Below are positions 36,052 through 47,665 of a stretch of DNA of 64,000 nt, in pieces (the stretch's first letter is position 1; each line of letters starts with the position of its first letter). Origin of the DNA: Roseomonas alba (GTDB lineage Bacteria; Pseudomonadota; Alphaproteobacteria; Acetobacterales; Acetobacteraceae); NCBI RefSeq assembly GCF_019430885.1, contig NZ_JAHYBZ010000004.1, positions 558,001 to 622,000 of the forward strand, read 5' to 3'. The notes beneath the pieces are model-generated. The model saw only the letters and a list, made by a program, of their open reading frames with translations, did no database searches and was not told where the DNA came from. Made by a program: the position numbers and the translations under genes.

Positions 36052-36983
36052 TCCGTGTCGCTGTCGTGGTCTTCGCCATCCTGGCGGTTCTGCCCCTGCT
36101 GGGGCTGCCGGACTACTTCATGCACCTCGGCATCGCGACGATGCTGATAGCGTTAAGCTGCACGGGCTGGGCGCTGATGGGGCGGTTCGGACTGGTGTCC
36201 TTCGGGCACGGTGCCTTCATCGGCATCGCCGCCTACACCATGGCGCTGCTGTGGAACGATGTCGGCCTTTCGCCCTGGATCGGGCTGCCGGCGGGGGTGT
36301 CTCTGGCGGTCGCCGCGGCCGCCCTGCTGGCCTATCCCTGTTTCCGACTGCGCGTCGTCGGACACTATTTCGCGCTGGTGACACTCGCGGCCGGCGAGAT
36401 CGTGCGCATCCTGATCGTCGCGTTGCGCGACTATACGGGCGGGTCGCTCGGCATGACGCCGCGGCTCGCGCCCGATCATGCCGTGGCGGCGATGCAGTTC
36501 GGCAAGCAGGGCTTCTGGTGGATCGCACTGATCGCCTGGGGTATCGGGATCTTCGCCTGGTGGCGTATCGACCGCAGCATGTCGGCCCGGGCGCTGTCCG
36601 CGATCGGAGAGGACGAGGACGCAGCGGCCGCCATCGGGATTCGCGTGACGCGGGAGAAGATGGCGATCACGCTGCTCTCTGCCGGCCTGGCGGCCCTCGG
36701 CGGGGCGCTCGGAGCGCAGTATCGCCTCTATCTGAATCCCGAAACCCTGGCCGGCATCGGCGTGTCCTTGCAGATTGTCTTCGGTGCGCTCGCCGGCGGG
36801 ATGTACTCGATGCTGGGACCGACCGTCGGTGCTGCATTTACGACAGCTCTCGAGGAAGTCCTGAGGGTCGCATTCGGCACAGCTTTCATCGGTGCGGCGC
36901 CGCTGATCTACGGCATCCTGCTGGTGCTATTTATTCAGTTCCTTCCCCGTGGGATCGTTGGCTGGTTTGATCGCCGAAGATAG
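36048..36983 (+). CDS. livM: Branched-chain-type ABC transporter permease (LivM-like)
   Basis: 311 residues, many membrane helices. LMGRFGLVSFGHGAFIGIAAY near residues 42-62 and GIRVTREKMAITLLSAGLA near residues 198-216 are LivM marks. ATG 36048 overlaps the livH stop by four bases. Last gene of the importer operon; a strong hairpin follows at 36997. Confidence 0.9.
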   Translation: MIRVAVVVFAILAVLPLLGLPDYFMHLGIATMLIALSCTGWALMGRFGLVSFGHGAFIGIAAYTMALLWNDVGLSPWIGLPAGVSLAVAAAALLAYPCFRLRVVGHYFALVTLAAGEIVRILIVALRDYTGGSLGMTPRLAPDHAVAAMQFGKQGFWWIALIAWGIGIFAWWRIDRSMSARALSAIGEDEDAAAAIGIRVTREKMAITLLSAGLAALGGALGAQYRLYLNPETLAGIGVSLQIVFGALAGGMYSMLGPTVGAAFTTALEEVLRVAFGTAFIGAAPLIYGILLVLFIQFLPRGIVGWFDRRR

Positions 36984-36996
36984 GCCACAAGCGCAA

Positions 36997-37024
36997 AGCC
37001 CGCCGCGGTGTCCCGTGGCGGGCT
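36997..37024 (+). terminator. Strong hairpin ending the liv-type operon
   Basis: Arms AGCCCGCCGCGG (36997-37008) and CCGTGGCGGGCT (37013-37024) pair over 12 positions with one G-T wobble around TGTC, 13 bases after the livM stop. Confidence 0.75.
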
Positions 37025-37080
37025 GCAAATGATGTGGTCCTGAATCCGGAAACTGATCCATCGGGAGGGTAACTTTCTCG

Positions 37081-37108
37081 GGCACTCTGACCAAGGAGGC
37101 AGAGTGCC
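37081..37108 (+). promoter_or_regulatory. Hairpin that loops out the ribosome-binding site of the IS3-family orfA
   Basis: GGCACTCTG (37081-37089) and CAGAGTGCC (37100-37108) are perfect arms; the 10-base loop holds AAGGAGG, and the ATG of orfA follows at 37109. It could limit translation of the transposase from read-through transcripts, or be part of the element's terminal repeat. Confidence 0.5.
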
Positions 37109-37897
37109 ATGAAGACGAAGCGGCATTCGGAGGAGCAGATTGGTTTTGCGCTGCGACAGGCGGAGAGCGGGACGGCGGCTGAGGAGATCTGCCGCTAGCT
37201 CGGACACCCCGAGCCGACCTTCTGCAGGTGGAAGAAGCAGTTCGCCGGGATGGGCGTGGCGGAGAACCGGCGGCTAAAGCAGCTCGAGGAAGAGAACGCC
37301 AAGCTCAAGCGGCTGATGGCGGATCTGACGCTCGACAGGACGATGTTACAGGACGTGTTCCGGTGAAGATGGCGAGGCCCGCTGTACGCCGCGACGTGGT
37401 GCGCCACCTACAGGGCGTCCACGCGGTGGGCGAGCGGCGGGATCCGCAGACCGAACTGCGCGTATGGCTGCGGGCCATGGCGGCGAGCCGGGTGCGCTAC
37501 GGCTACCGACGGCTGCATGTGCTACTGCGCAGGGAGGGATGGCCAGGTGAACGCGAAGCGCGTGTATCGCCTCTACAGCGAGGAAAGCCTGACGATCCGG
37601 GCCAAGGTGCCGCGGCGCAGGCGGGCTTGGCGGTACCGCCTCGGACGGCCCGGCGCGACGGCGCCGAACGGGATCTGGGCGATGGACTTCGTCGCCAACC
37701 AGTGGTTCGACGGTCGGCCGATCCGCATCCTGGCCGTGCTCGATGCCCACACGCGAGAGGCGCTCTCGATTGTGCCGAGAGGCAGTTTCCGAGCCTTCGA
37801 CGTGGTGCAGGACCTCGACCGCCTGTCGCGCGAGCGGGGCCGTCCGAAGACGCTGAAGATGGACAACGGGCCGGAGTTCGCTGGGCGGATGCTGGAC
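37109..37897 (+). pseudogene. Decayed IS3-family transposase (orfA-orfB), truncated
   Basis: The first frame (from ATG 37109) reads MKTKRHSEEQIGFALRQAES, a typical IS3 orfA start with a helix-turn-helix and, later, a leucine-rich coiled coil (EENAKLKRLMADLT). It is broken by an in-frame TAG at 37196 where relatives carry a basic residue. orfB starts near 37363 in the -1 frame, lacks a short segment around 37435, and shifts frame again near 37540. The integrase core shows AMDF, VLDAHTREAL and MDNGPEF, but the final catalytic glutamate region is missing because the sequence changes to an unrelated gene at about 37898. Not functional. Confidence 0.88.
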
Positions 37898-38063
37898 ATT
37901 GCGGCGGCGCGCGGGGTCAAGTCGATGCAGGTGTCGCTGGACTGGCTGCTGAGCAAGGCCGTGATGGCTGCGCCGGTCGTCGGCGTCAGTGACCCGTCCC
38001 AGATCGGTCATGCCGCCGCCGCGGTCGACATCATTCTGACCATCGAAGAGGCCGCGGACGGAA
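37898..38063 (+). pseudogene. C-terminal remnant of an aldo/keto reductase, fused to the IS remnant
   Basis: In the same frame as the broken orfB the translation continues IAAARGVKSMQVSLDWLLSK, then APVVGVSDPSQIGHAAAAVD, then IILTIEEAAD. This is the ending of aldo/keto reductases: helix, APIVG-type strand, cofactor-binding loop and final helix. No N-terminal part exists upstream, so the IS entered or recombined with the gene and removed the rest. About 55 residues survive. Confidence 0.7.
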
Positions 38064-39073
38064 GCGCCGCACGAAGCGCGAATTGCGGCGTAGCAAAACG
38101 CAGCCGGGGGCAGGCTCCCCATCCCCTGACGGCACGTGCCACCGTATGCCGAAGGCGATGCATCGGGTTGAACATCGCCGGGTTCGAGCAACGCTTCAAC
38201 GCGTGGGTGGCTGGCGTGACGGCAAGCGGGACAACGAGCAGGTTTGCGTCATGGCCCGGTGCGGGGCGACGCCCTCGCGCACAGACTTTGAGAAGGCGCT
38301 GAGGGCTCGCGGCGCTGCCGGAAGGTCGGTGATCGCTCCAGACAGCGACAAACGGTACTGCGGGAGCGCGTCGCCGTCTGATCGGTCGGTGTATGGATTG
38401 CGTACGATCTTGAGTCTCTCAGCGACCGCGATCGCCGATAGCGCCTTGCCCCCCGACTCCTCGCCCATATACTGCCCCAAGGGACGGATCGCCGCGCACC
38501 CATGACGGGATGACAGCGCGTGGCTGAATACGGGCGAGACAGGTCGGTTGCTCTCCACGATGCCGGGGATGCGCCGTCATTATTGATGGTCGGTCGATCC
38601 TCCCCGACGATCCTCACCGTACCGGAAGCCGACGGTCCGAATGCCGATCGGACATGGGATCGTGGTCCGGTCGCCGAACCGGCTCGCCACGGACACGCGA
38701 TGCTTCGAGACGCGGCGTCGCCGTTCCCGATTAACCCGGCGCAGCCTGGCATCGGTGCACGCGACGCGATGTTGGGGCGCGAGACCCCATTCGTATCCCG
38801 CTTCGAGACCCAGATCGGGAACGCAGTGTCGTCCGCAGTGATTCTAGGCATCGTCGCGGCGCCGTGCCCGCGGGACACGCAGGTTACCCGCGGCCGCCGT
38901 TTCGCCGAACGTCGCGATGACAGGCCGCATAGGGAGCCAGGCTCCAGATCGGCGCCCAAGCGATGCGGCTTCATGGCATTGCGTCGCCGTCCACCGGACC
39001 GGGCTCGGCCCCGCGGCTGGGTGTGCATGCAAGATCACGGCGCACAAGCAACTACCCCTCATGGAGAAACGAG
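38064..39073. other. About 1 kb without a recognisable intact gene
   Basis: Follows the transposase/aldo-keto reductase junction. Open frames on both strands have poor composition and no recognised motif. A minus-strand frame near 38250-38470 reads LKIVRNPYTDRS and SGAITDLPAAPRAL, which looks protein-like and may be the tail of a lost regulator, but I cannot name it. Likely decayed DNA of an insertion hotspot. Confidence 0.5.
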
Positions 39074-39868
39074 ATGAAGTACCTGATCGAGCAGATGACC
39101 TCGGTCGAGTTCGCGGAACGCATGGCGGAGGACCCGGTGATCCTGCTGCCGCTCGGCAGCCAGGAGGTGCAGGGCCCCTGCAACCCGATGGGCGACTTCA
39201 TGCTGGCGCGCGACCTCGCTGCGCAGGTTGCCGAGCGCACAGGCGCGCTAGTCGCCCCCACCTTTCCCTTCGGCTGGTCCGATTCCTTTCGCGCCGTGCC
39301 CGGCGGCATCCAGGTCTCGCCTGAGAGCTTCACCGGTGTGGTGCGCGACATGATCGGCGCCTTCCTCGACCACGGCGTCAACCGCTTGCTGGTGTTCAAC
39401 GGCCACACCGGCAACCACGCGCTGCTCGATCGCCTGGTGCGCGACATCCGCCGCGAACGCGGTGTGATCGTCCCCTTCATCGACATCTGGCCGATGGTGC
39501 CTGCCCACGTGCGCGAGCAGGCGCATGGCGCCAACTGGAAGGCCTCGGTCGGGCACGGTGTCGACCCGATCGGATCCGTCTACGCCCACCTCTATCCGGA
39601 ACTGCGCCGCCCCGATCTCGCGGACCCCGTGCACAACGGCAAGATCCTGATGGGCCTGCCGACCCAGGGGCTGAACTCGGTGCGCATGGGTGAACTGGAA
39701 GTCTATGTGCCGATGCACATCACCGACCACACCGACGGCACGGTGAATGGCGATACCTCGATCTCGAACGGGGCGGCGGGGAAGATCTTCGCCGACTACA
39801 TCGTCGATCAGGCGTCGAAGCTCGTCGAGCACATGAAGACCGCCGACCTCCTCGCGCCGAAGGCGTGA
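39074..39868 (+). CDS. Creatininase-family amidohydrolase
   Basis: 264 residues. The family metal site is recognisable as LGSQEVQGPCNPMGD (Glu31, Asp41) and FNGHTGN (His111), with GHGVDPIGS near 160-168. Members open cyclic amides such as creatinine or formamides. One usual ligand, the His of the EqHG motif, is Gln33 here and the later Glu is replaced by Asp164, so substrate or metal use may differ. ATG 39074 has GGAG upstream. It precedes the monooxygenase/importer operon by about 200 bases on the same strand. Confidence 0.82.
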   Translation: MKYLIEQMTSVEFAERMAEDPVILLPLGSQEVQGPCNPMGDFMLARDLAAQVAERTGALVAPTFPFGWSDSFRAVPGGIQVSPESFTGVVRDMIGAFLDHGVNRLLVFNGHTGNHALLDRLVRDIRRERGVIVPFIDIWPMVPAHVREQAHGANWKASVGHGVDPIGSVYAHLYPELRRPDLADPVHNGKILMGLPTQGLNSVRMGELEVYVPMHITDHTDGTVNGDTSISNGAAGKIFADYIVDQASKLVEHMKTADLLAPKA

Positions 39869-40066
39869 TGCCAGGGCGCGCCGGGGGCCCTCCGCAGCGC
39901 AGGATAATGGCAGCGGGAGGCTTGCGGCGTGCGGCATCGTGTCCGCACTGAGGCGGCCTGCGAGCGGCCTTCATGGCGACGCGAGATGGCACATCGCTTG
40001 CTTATCCTCGTCGGCGCTGGTCGCCGGCGGGAGCGTGCGTTCATGCAGTATTGGGAACCCAAGGCC

Positions 40067-41410
40067 ATGACCTCACCCAGGCAGATCCATCTCGGCGTAT
40101 CGATGCGCAACCCGTATCACATCGCGGCGTGGCGCCATCCGGAGGCTCCGTCGCGCGCGGAAATCGATCTCGACAACTACGTCCGCGTCGCGCAGATCGC
40201 CGAACGCGGCAAGTTCGACATGGCCTTCCTCGCTGACGGCGTCGGCGTGCGCGCGAAGGAACACGCCGCGCGCCACATGATCGCGCATGACATCGTGAAT
40301 TTCGAGCCGATGACGCTGCTCGGCGCACTGTCGATGGTGACGAGCCGCATCGGCCTCGTCGCCACCGCCTCGACCACTTACAACGAGCCCTATCACATCG
40401 CCCGCAAGTTCGCCTCGCTCGACCACATCTCGAAGGGCCGCGCGGGCTGGAACCTCGTCACCTCCTGGTCGGAGGCGGAGGCACTGAACTTCGGGCTCGA
40501 CGAACCACCCGAGAAGCTCGGCCGCTACGACCGCGCCGCCGAATTCGTCGAGGTGGTGAAGGGCCTGTGGGAAAGCTGGGACGATGACGCCTTCCCGATG
40601 GACAAGGCGTCCGGCACCTTCTTCGACCCCGCGAAGATGCATGTGCTCGATCATCGCGGCAGGCACTTCAAGGTGCGCGGCCCGCTGAACGTGCCGCGCA
40701 GCCCGCAGGGACGTCCCGTCATCATCCAGGCGGGCGCGACCGACCGTGGGCGGGATATTGCGGCCGCGCACGCCGATGTCATCTACGCGGCGTCGCAGAC
40801 CCTCGCGGAAGCGCAGGCCTTCTACCGCTCGGTGAAGGACCGCATGCCGAAATACGGCAGGCGCCCGGAGCAGCTCGCGATCATGCCGGGCTTCTCGATC
40901 ATCGTCGCCCCCACCGAAGCGGAGGCGCAGCGCAAGTTCCGCGTGCTGCAGGACCTGCTCGATCCGAAGGTCGGGCTGATGATGCTCTACAACATGATCG
41001 GCGACTTCTCGGGCTACGACATCGATGGTCCCGTGCCGCGCCTCGACGCGCCGCCCCAGGTGCGCAGCGAGATCCTCTACGGCATCGCCGAGCGTGAGAA
41101 CCTCTCGATCCGCCAACTCTACGAGCGCATCGCGGTCAGTCGCGGCCATCATTCCATCGTCGGCACGCCCGAACAGGTCGTGGACGAGATGGAGGAATGG
41201 TTCACCCAGGGCGGCGCGGACGGCTTCAACATCCTGCCGCCGCACCTGCCCGGCGGGCTCGAGGACGTGGTGGACATGGTCGTGCCGGAACTGCAGCGCC
41301 GTGGCCTATTCCGGACCGAATACGACGGCAACACGCTGCGCGAGCATCTCGGGGTGGTGATCGCGCCGGGCGAGCGATCCACGCAGCACATCGAAGGAGA
41401 AGTGGCATGA
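40067..41410 (+). CDS. LLM-class flavin-dependent monooxygenase (NtaA/SnaA/DszA family)
   Basis: 447 residues, the usual size of the NtaA/DszA branch. The N-terminus reads RQIHLGVSMRNPYHIAAWRH, followed by GKFDMAFLADGV and HISKGRAGWNLVTSW, all family hallmarks. These enzymes use reduced FMN supplied by a separate reductase to oxidise chelators, sulfones or amines. An alternative ATG at 40043 with GGGAG upstream would add eight residues. The stop overlaps the start of the binding protein (ATGA), so oxidation and uptake are coupled. Confidence 0.87.
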   Translation: MTSPRQIHLGVSMRNPYHIAAWRHPEAPSRAEIDLDNYVRVAQIAERGKFDMAFLADGVGVRAKEHAARHMIAHDIVNFEPMTLLGALSMVTSRIGLVATASTTYNEPYHIARKFASLDHISKGRAGWNLVTSWSEAEALNFGLDEPPEKLGRYDRAAEFVEVVKGLWESWDDDAFPMDKASGTFFDPAKMHVLDHRGRHFKVRGPLNVPRSPQGRPVIIQAGATDRGRDIAAAHADVIYAASQTLAEAQAFYRSVKDRMPKYGRRPEQLAIMPGFSIIVAPTEAEAQRKFRVLQDLLDPKVGLMMLYNMIGDFSGYDIDGPVPRLDAPPQVRSEILYGIAERENLSIRQLYERIAVSRGHHSIVGTPEQVVDEMEEWFTQGGADGFNILPPHLPGGLEDVVDMVVPELQRRGLFRTEYDGNTLREHLGVVIAPGERSTQHIEGEVA

Positions 41411-42924
41411 CCGGGCGACGCGATCTTCTCGGCATGGGCGTCTTCGCGGCGCTCGCCGCGGGCCTGCCCATCACCGCCGCACGCGCGGCGTCGGACACGC
41501 TGCGTGTCGCGCTGTCGACTTTCCCGGCGACGCTCCGGCCCTACGCCTCCTCGGGCAACACGGGCAACGGCATCAAGCTGATGATCCATCGCGGCCTCAC
41601 CTCCTACGATCCGGGCGGGGAGCTGCAGCCGGAGCTCGCGACCTGGACCCAGCCGAGCCCGACGGAATACGTATTCGAGCTGCGCGACGCCTTCTTCCAC
41701 AACGGCGATCCCGTGACCGCGAACGACATCGCCTATTCACTGAACGAGATCGTCAAGGAAGGCTCGACCGCCTTCCTCAAGGACAGCTTCGAGAGCGTGG
41801 AGCGCGTCGAGGTTCTTGCGCCGAAGCGCATCCGGCTGTCGCTGAAGCGCCCCTCGGCGACGCTGCTCAACCTGCTCGCCTCCCCCTTCGCGCCGATGAT
41901 CTCGGCGAAGTCCGCCGATGCCCCGCCGGAGGAGCCGATCGGCTGCGGTCCCTTCACCATGGTCAGCCGCGTCCGCGGCGAGGGCTTCGTATTCCGGCGC
42001 TTCCCGCGCTACTATCGCGAGGGCCAGCCGAAGATCGAGACCGTCCGCTCGACCTACTACGGGGATGAGAGCCTGCGCGCCGCGGCGGTAGAAAATGGCG
42101 ATGCGGACCTGATGGAAGCCGTGCCCTGGCAGTCGATCACGCCGATGCGCCAGAACCCCAATGTGCGGGTCGAGACCGGCATCGGCGGTTACTACTACTT
42201 CCTGTTCAACTTCACCCGCGGCCGCTTCACCGATGCGAAGCTGCGCCAGGCCGTCGGCCTTGCGGTGGACCGGGATGCCTTCGTCGCCGCGGCCTTCTAC
42301 GGACATGGCGCGCCGCTGCATGGGTTGCCGATCCCCGAAGGCCCCGCCTTCTCGCTTGAGATGGCGGGCGAACCCTTCAAGCGCGACGTCCCGCGCGCGA
42401 AGCGGCTGATGGCGGAAGCGGGCTTCCCCAACGGCTTCTCGGTGAACGTGCCCTGCTACAGCTCGGTCAGCGCCTTCCAACGTGCCGGGCAGGTCGTGCG
42501 CGAGAACCTCGCCGACATCGGCATCGAGATGAATCTCGTCCTGGCCGACTATGCGCGCTACACGACGGGCGGCAACCGCGGCCAGTATGAGCTTGGCCTT
42601 TATGGTGCGACAGGATTCTACAACGACCCGGACGCCATTGCGTCGATGTTGATCGGCCCGCCAAGCTATCTTCGTTCCTTCGGCTTCCGCAGCGAGCGTG
42701 TCGAGACGCTGCTGCAGAACGGCCGCGCCGAGCTCGACCCTGCGAAGCGGCGCGTCATCTACGCGGACCTCCAGAAGGCCAATGGCGAGGAAGCGGCGAT
42801 GATCGGCCTCGGCTGGCGGCACGAAGGCTATGCGATGCGCAACAACGTCACGGGCTTCAAGCGCATGCCCTACTTCCTCACCACCTACTCACCGATCCAG
42901 ATGGGGACCATCGCGGTCGGCTGA
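41407..42924 (+). CDS. Dipeptide-type ABC transporter periplasmic binding protein (family 5)
   Basis: 505 residues. A twin-arginine-like leader GRRDLLGMGVFAALAAGLP ends near ARAA (about residue 30). Family-5 features include YVFELRDAFFHNGDPVTAND and GCGPFTMVSR. It binds peptides, nickel chelates or other solutes. Translationally coupled to the monooxygenase and followed by its own permease, so the ligand is probably the monooxygenase substrate. Confidence 0.9.
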   Translation: MTGRRDLLGMGVFAALAAGLPITAARAASDTLRVALSTFPATLRPYASSGNTGNGIKLMIHRGLTSYDPGGELQPELATWTQPSPTEYVFELRDAFFHNGDPVTANDIAYSLNEIVKEGSTAFLKDSFESVERVEVLAPKRIRLSLKRPSATLLNLLASPFAPMISAKSADAPPEEPIGCGPFTMVSRVRGEGFVFRRFPRYYREGQPKIETVRSTYYGDESLRAAAVENGDADLMEAVPWQSITPMRQNPNVRVETGIGGYYYFLFNFTRGRFTDAKLRQAVGLAVDRDAFVAAAFYGHGAPLHGLPIPEGPAFSLEMAGEPFKRDVPRAKRLMAEAGFPNGFSVNVPCYSSVSAFQRAGQVVRENLADIGIEMNLVLADYARYTTGGNRGQYELGLYGATGFYNDPDAIASMLIGPPSYLRSFGFRSERVETLLQNGRAELDPAKRRVIYADLQKANGEEAAMIGLGWRHEGYAMRNNVTGFKRMPYFLTTYSPIQMGTIAVG

Positions 42925-42932
42925 TCCAGCAT

Positions 42933-43876
42933 ATGTGGTTCGCCAAGCGCATCGCGATGTCGCTGCTGCTCGTGTGGATGGTCGCCACCATGGCCTTCGG
43001 CGCCATCCACATCGTGCCCGGGGACCCGGCCGAGATCATGCTCTCGGAGGGCGGCTTCGCACCCGATCCCAGCGCGGTCGCTGCCCTGCGGGAGGAACTC
43101 GGCCTCGACCGGCCGCTCCTGACGCAGTACGGCGACTGGGTGCGCGGCCTCGTGCGCGGGGAGCTCGGCCATTCGCTGCTCGACCAGGAACCGGTCGGCG
43201 AGCTCATCGGCCGGCGCCTTCCCCGCACGCTGGAGCTGATCCTTGTCGCCACCCTCTTCGCCGCGCTTGTCGGCATCCCGCTCGGCGTGCTCGCGGCGGT
43301 GCGTCGCGGCAGCCTGCTGGACCGCTGCCTCAACGGCTTCGCCGCGCTGTTCGACGGCATGCCGGTCTTCGTCATCGCGACGCTACTGATCCTCGTGCTG
43401 GCGCGCCAGCTCGGATGGGTCTCGACGGGCGGCTACGTGCCCTTCGCGCAGAACCCCGCCGAGCACATCAGGTTGCTGCTGATGCCGTCGATCGCGATCG
43501 GCCTTGGCTTCGCGGCCGTCGTTCTGCGCATGACACGGGCGGCGGTGCTCGACACGCTGAACCGTGATTTTGTGCGCACCGCGCGCTCCAAGGGCGCCGC
43601 GCCGCTGCGCATCCTGGTCCGCCATGTGCTCCGCAATGCGCTCATGCCCGTCATCACCGTGGTTGCACTGCATATGGGCGCGATGCTTGGCGGGACGGTG
43701 CTGACCGAGTTCGTCTTCAACTGGCCCGGCATCTCAAGCATGATGGTCGATGCGGTGAACAGCCGCGACTACCCCGTCGTGGTCGGCACACTGTTCGTCA
43801 TCGCGTCGCTCTTCGTCGCGCTGAACCTCGCGGTAGACCTGCTCTATGGCCTGATCGACCCGCGGGTGCGCGCCTG

Positions 43877-43877
<1 letters not shown>
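42933..43877 (+). CDS. Dipeptide-type ABC transporter permease (DppB-like)
   Basis: 314 residues with six membrane helices. The opening IVPGDPAEIML and the EAA loop VRTARSKGAAPLRILVRHVL are typical DppB features. It starts 8 bases after the binding protein gene, and its stop overlaps the next start by one base (TGATG). Confidence 0.9.
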
Positions 43878-45690
<1,813 letters not shown>

Positions 45691-45694
<4 letters not shown>

Positions 45695-46659
45695 AGCCGC
45701 CCGAGCTCGTGGTCGCGGAGGATCTCACGCGACGCTTCGGCGGTGGCGGCCTGATTGCGCGGCGGCGTCCCGTCCAGGCGGTGACGGAAGTCAATCTCAG
45801 CCTGGAACGCGGGTCGGTCATCGGGCTGGTGGGGGAGAGCGGTTCGGGCAAGAGCACGATCGGGCGCCTGTTACTCGGCCTGCTGCCGCCCAGCGACGGT
45901 CGCGTGCTGTTCGACGGCATGGATCTCCGGCACACGACGCTGCCCGAGATGCGGCGTCTGCGCCGGCGGATGCAACTCGTCTTCCAGGATCCCTACTCCA
46001 GCCTCAATCCGCGCCGGCACGTCGGATCCCAGATCGCCGATGGGATGGCCATCCATGGCCTGGTGCCGCGTTCGGAGATGCCGGTGCGTGTGACGGAGCT
46101 TTTGCGCCTGGTCGGGCTCGATCCGTCCCATGCAGGGCGCTTTCCGCATGAGTTCAGCGGCGGGCAGCGGCAGCGCATCGGCATCGCCCGCGCCCTGGCG
46201 ACGTCGCCGGACTTCCTGGTGGCGGATGAGCCCGTCTCGGCTCTCGACGTTTCCGTGCAGGCGCAGGTACTGGCACTGCTGGCTGACCTTCGCGCCCGGC
46301 TGAACCTCACTATGGTGTTCATCAGCCACGACCTGACTGCCGTGCGTCACCTCTGCGACCGTGTCGTCGTGCTCTATCTCGGCCGGATCATGGAACAGGG
46401 ACCGACCAGGGAGGTGTTCCGCGCGCCCCGCCACCCTTACACGCAGGCCCTGCTGTCGGCAGCGCCGAGCCTGTCCGAGGGACGGCGGCAGCAGCGCCTG
46501 ATGCTGCGCGGCGAACCGCCAAGCCCCGCCAATCCGCCGCCTGGATGCGTTTTCCAGACGCGTTGCCCGCGCGCAGTTGAGCGCTGTCGCCAGTTCGTCC
46601 CGCCGCTGCGAGCGCGCACCTCGGACGGCCATCTCGACGCCTGTTTGCTCGATGCCTGA
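45691..46659 (+). CDS. Dipeptide-type ABC transporter ATPase (DppF-like)
   Basis: 322 residues. Walker A GESGSGKST (48-56), signature FSGGQRQRIGIARAL, Walker B LVADEPVSALDV and the C-terminal GCVFQTRCPRAVERC region, which can bind an iron-sulfur cluster in this family. It overlaps the fusion gene by four bases and completes the importer. Confidence 0.92.
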
Positions 46660-46756
46660 CGCCTGGTGACGCCGAGGAGCGGTCAGGCGGGTCGCGGCCC
46701 TGGCTGCTCAAGTAGGACTCGTTGCCCCGCTTCAGAGGACGGATTGGGAGTAGCGG

Positions 46757-47548
46757 TCAGTCCTTCATGAGCATCTTCCTCGCTTCGAATTCGATGGGCG
46801 AGAGATAGCCGAGGGACGAATGGCGCCTGGTCGGGTTGTAGAAGCCCTCGATGAAGTGGAATACGGCCATGCGCGCCTCGGCCTGGGAACGGAAGCGACG
46901 CCGTTCGAGCAGCTCGCACTCGAGTGTGGCGACGAACGCCTCGCCCAGCGCGTTGTCGCAGGCATCGCCGACCGATCCCGTGCTGGGGCGGACGCCGGCC
47001 TCGCAGCATCGCATTCCGAAGGCCAGCGACGTGTACTGGCTGCCCTGTCGGCATGCACCCGCGGCGCGCCGTAGGTCCCGTGCGAGTCGGCATGGATCGT
47101 TGGGATCCGGCGCAGCAGGGCCGCATCCGCCTGGGCGTGCGCCGAGGCCGGCCGGCTGCGCCAGACGTAGTAGCCGGAGGCCGAGATCCGCAGCACACGG
47201 GCCATGGCGCGGATGGGGAATTCGGCCTGGTGCGCGCTCATGAACTCGAAGACCCGGACGAGGTCTTGTCCCGCGCGAACCAGGCCGCCGTCTTCGCCAA
47301 AATGTCGCGCTCCTGGCGCAGGCGATGGTTCTCACGGCGAAGACGGCTCAGTTCCTTGCGCTCGGCGCTGGTCGTCCCGCCGCCTTTGCTCGCTCCGGCG
47401 TCTCGATCCGCCTGGTGAACCCCATGCGCGATCGACTGCGCGTTCGGTTCGAACTCACGCGCAAGGTCCTGCGAGGTTCGTCCCGACCGAACCAGTCCAC
47501 CATCCGCCGCCGGAACTCAGGCGGGTCGAGCACTCTGAACCTGGGCAT
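46757..47548 (-). pseudogene. Decayed IS3-family transposase with internal deletion
   Basis: On the minus strand orfA starts at ATG 47548 (MPRFRVLDPPEFRRRMVDWF) with GGAGG upstream, then loses frame. orfB is visible as HQAEFPIRAMARVLRISASG and GTYGAPRVHAD, after which most of the catalytic core is missing and the reading resumes, in another frame, as QGSQYTSLAFGMRC and EGFYNPTRRHSSLGYLSP to the stop at 46757. The first two catalytic acids are therefore lost. A different IS3 subgroup from the remnant at 37109. Confidence 0.87.
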
Positions 47549-47665
47549 CTCAGACACCTCCGTCTCAAGCCTCGGGGTGTCCACGAAAGAGGATCAACAT
47601 CACGCATCAGCGGGATCGCGCGACGGACCGCCCTTTACCGTTCTGCGCGACCCCCTCGCAGAGGA

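Noticed and set aside
38520..39073. Hypothetical protein upstream of the creatininase-family gene
   Set aside because: Open frames on both strands lack protein-like composition and a credible ribosome-binding site; region appears decayed.
46660..47600. Intact IS3 element
   Set aside because: The catalytic core is deleted and frames are shifted; terminal inverted repeats could not be paired.
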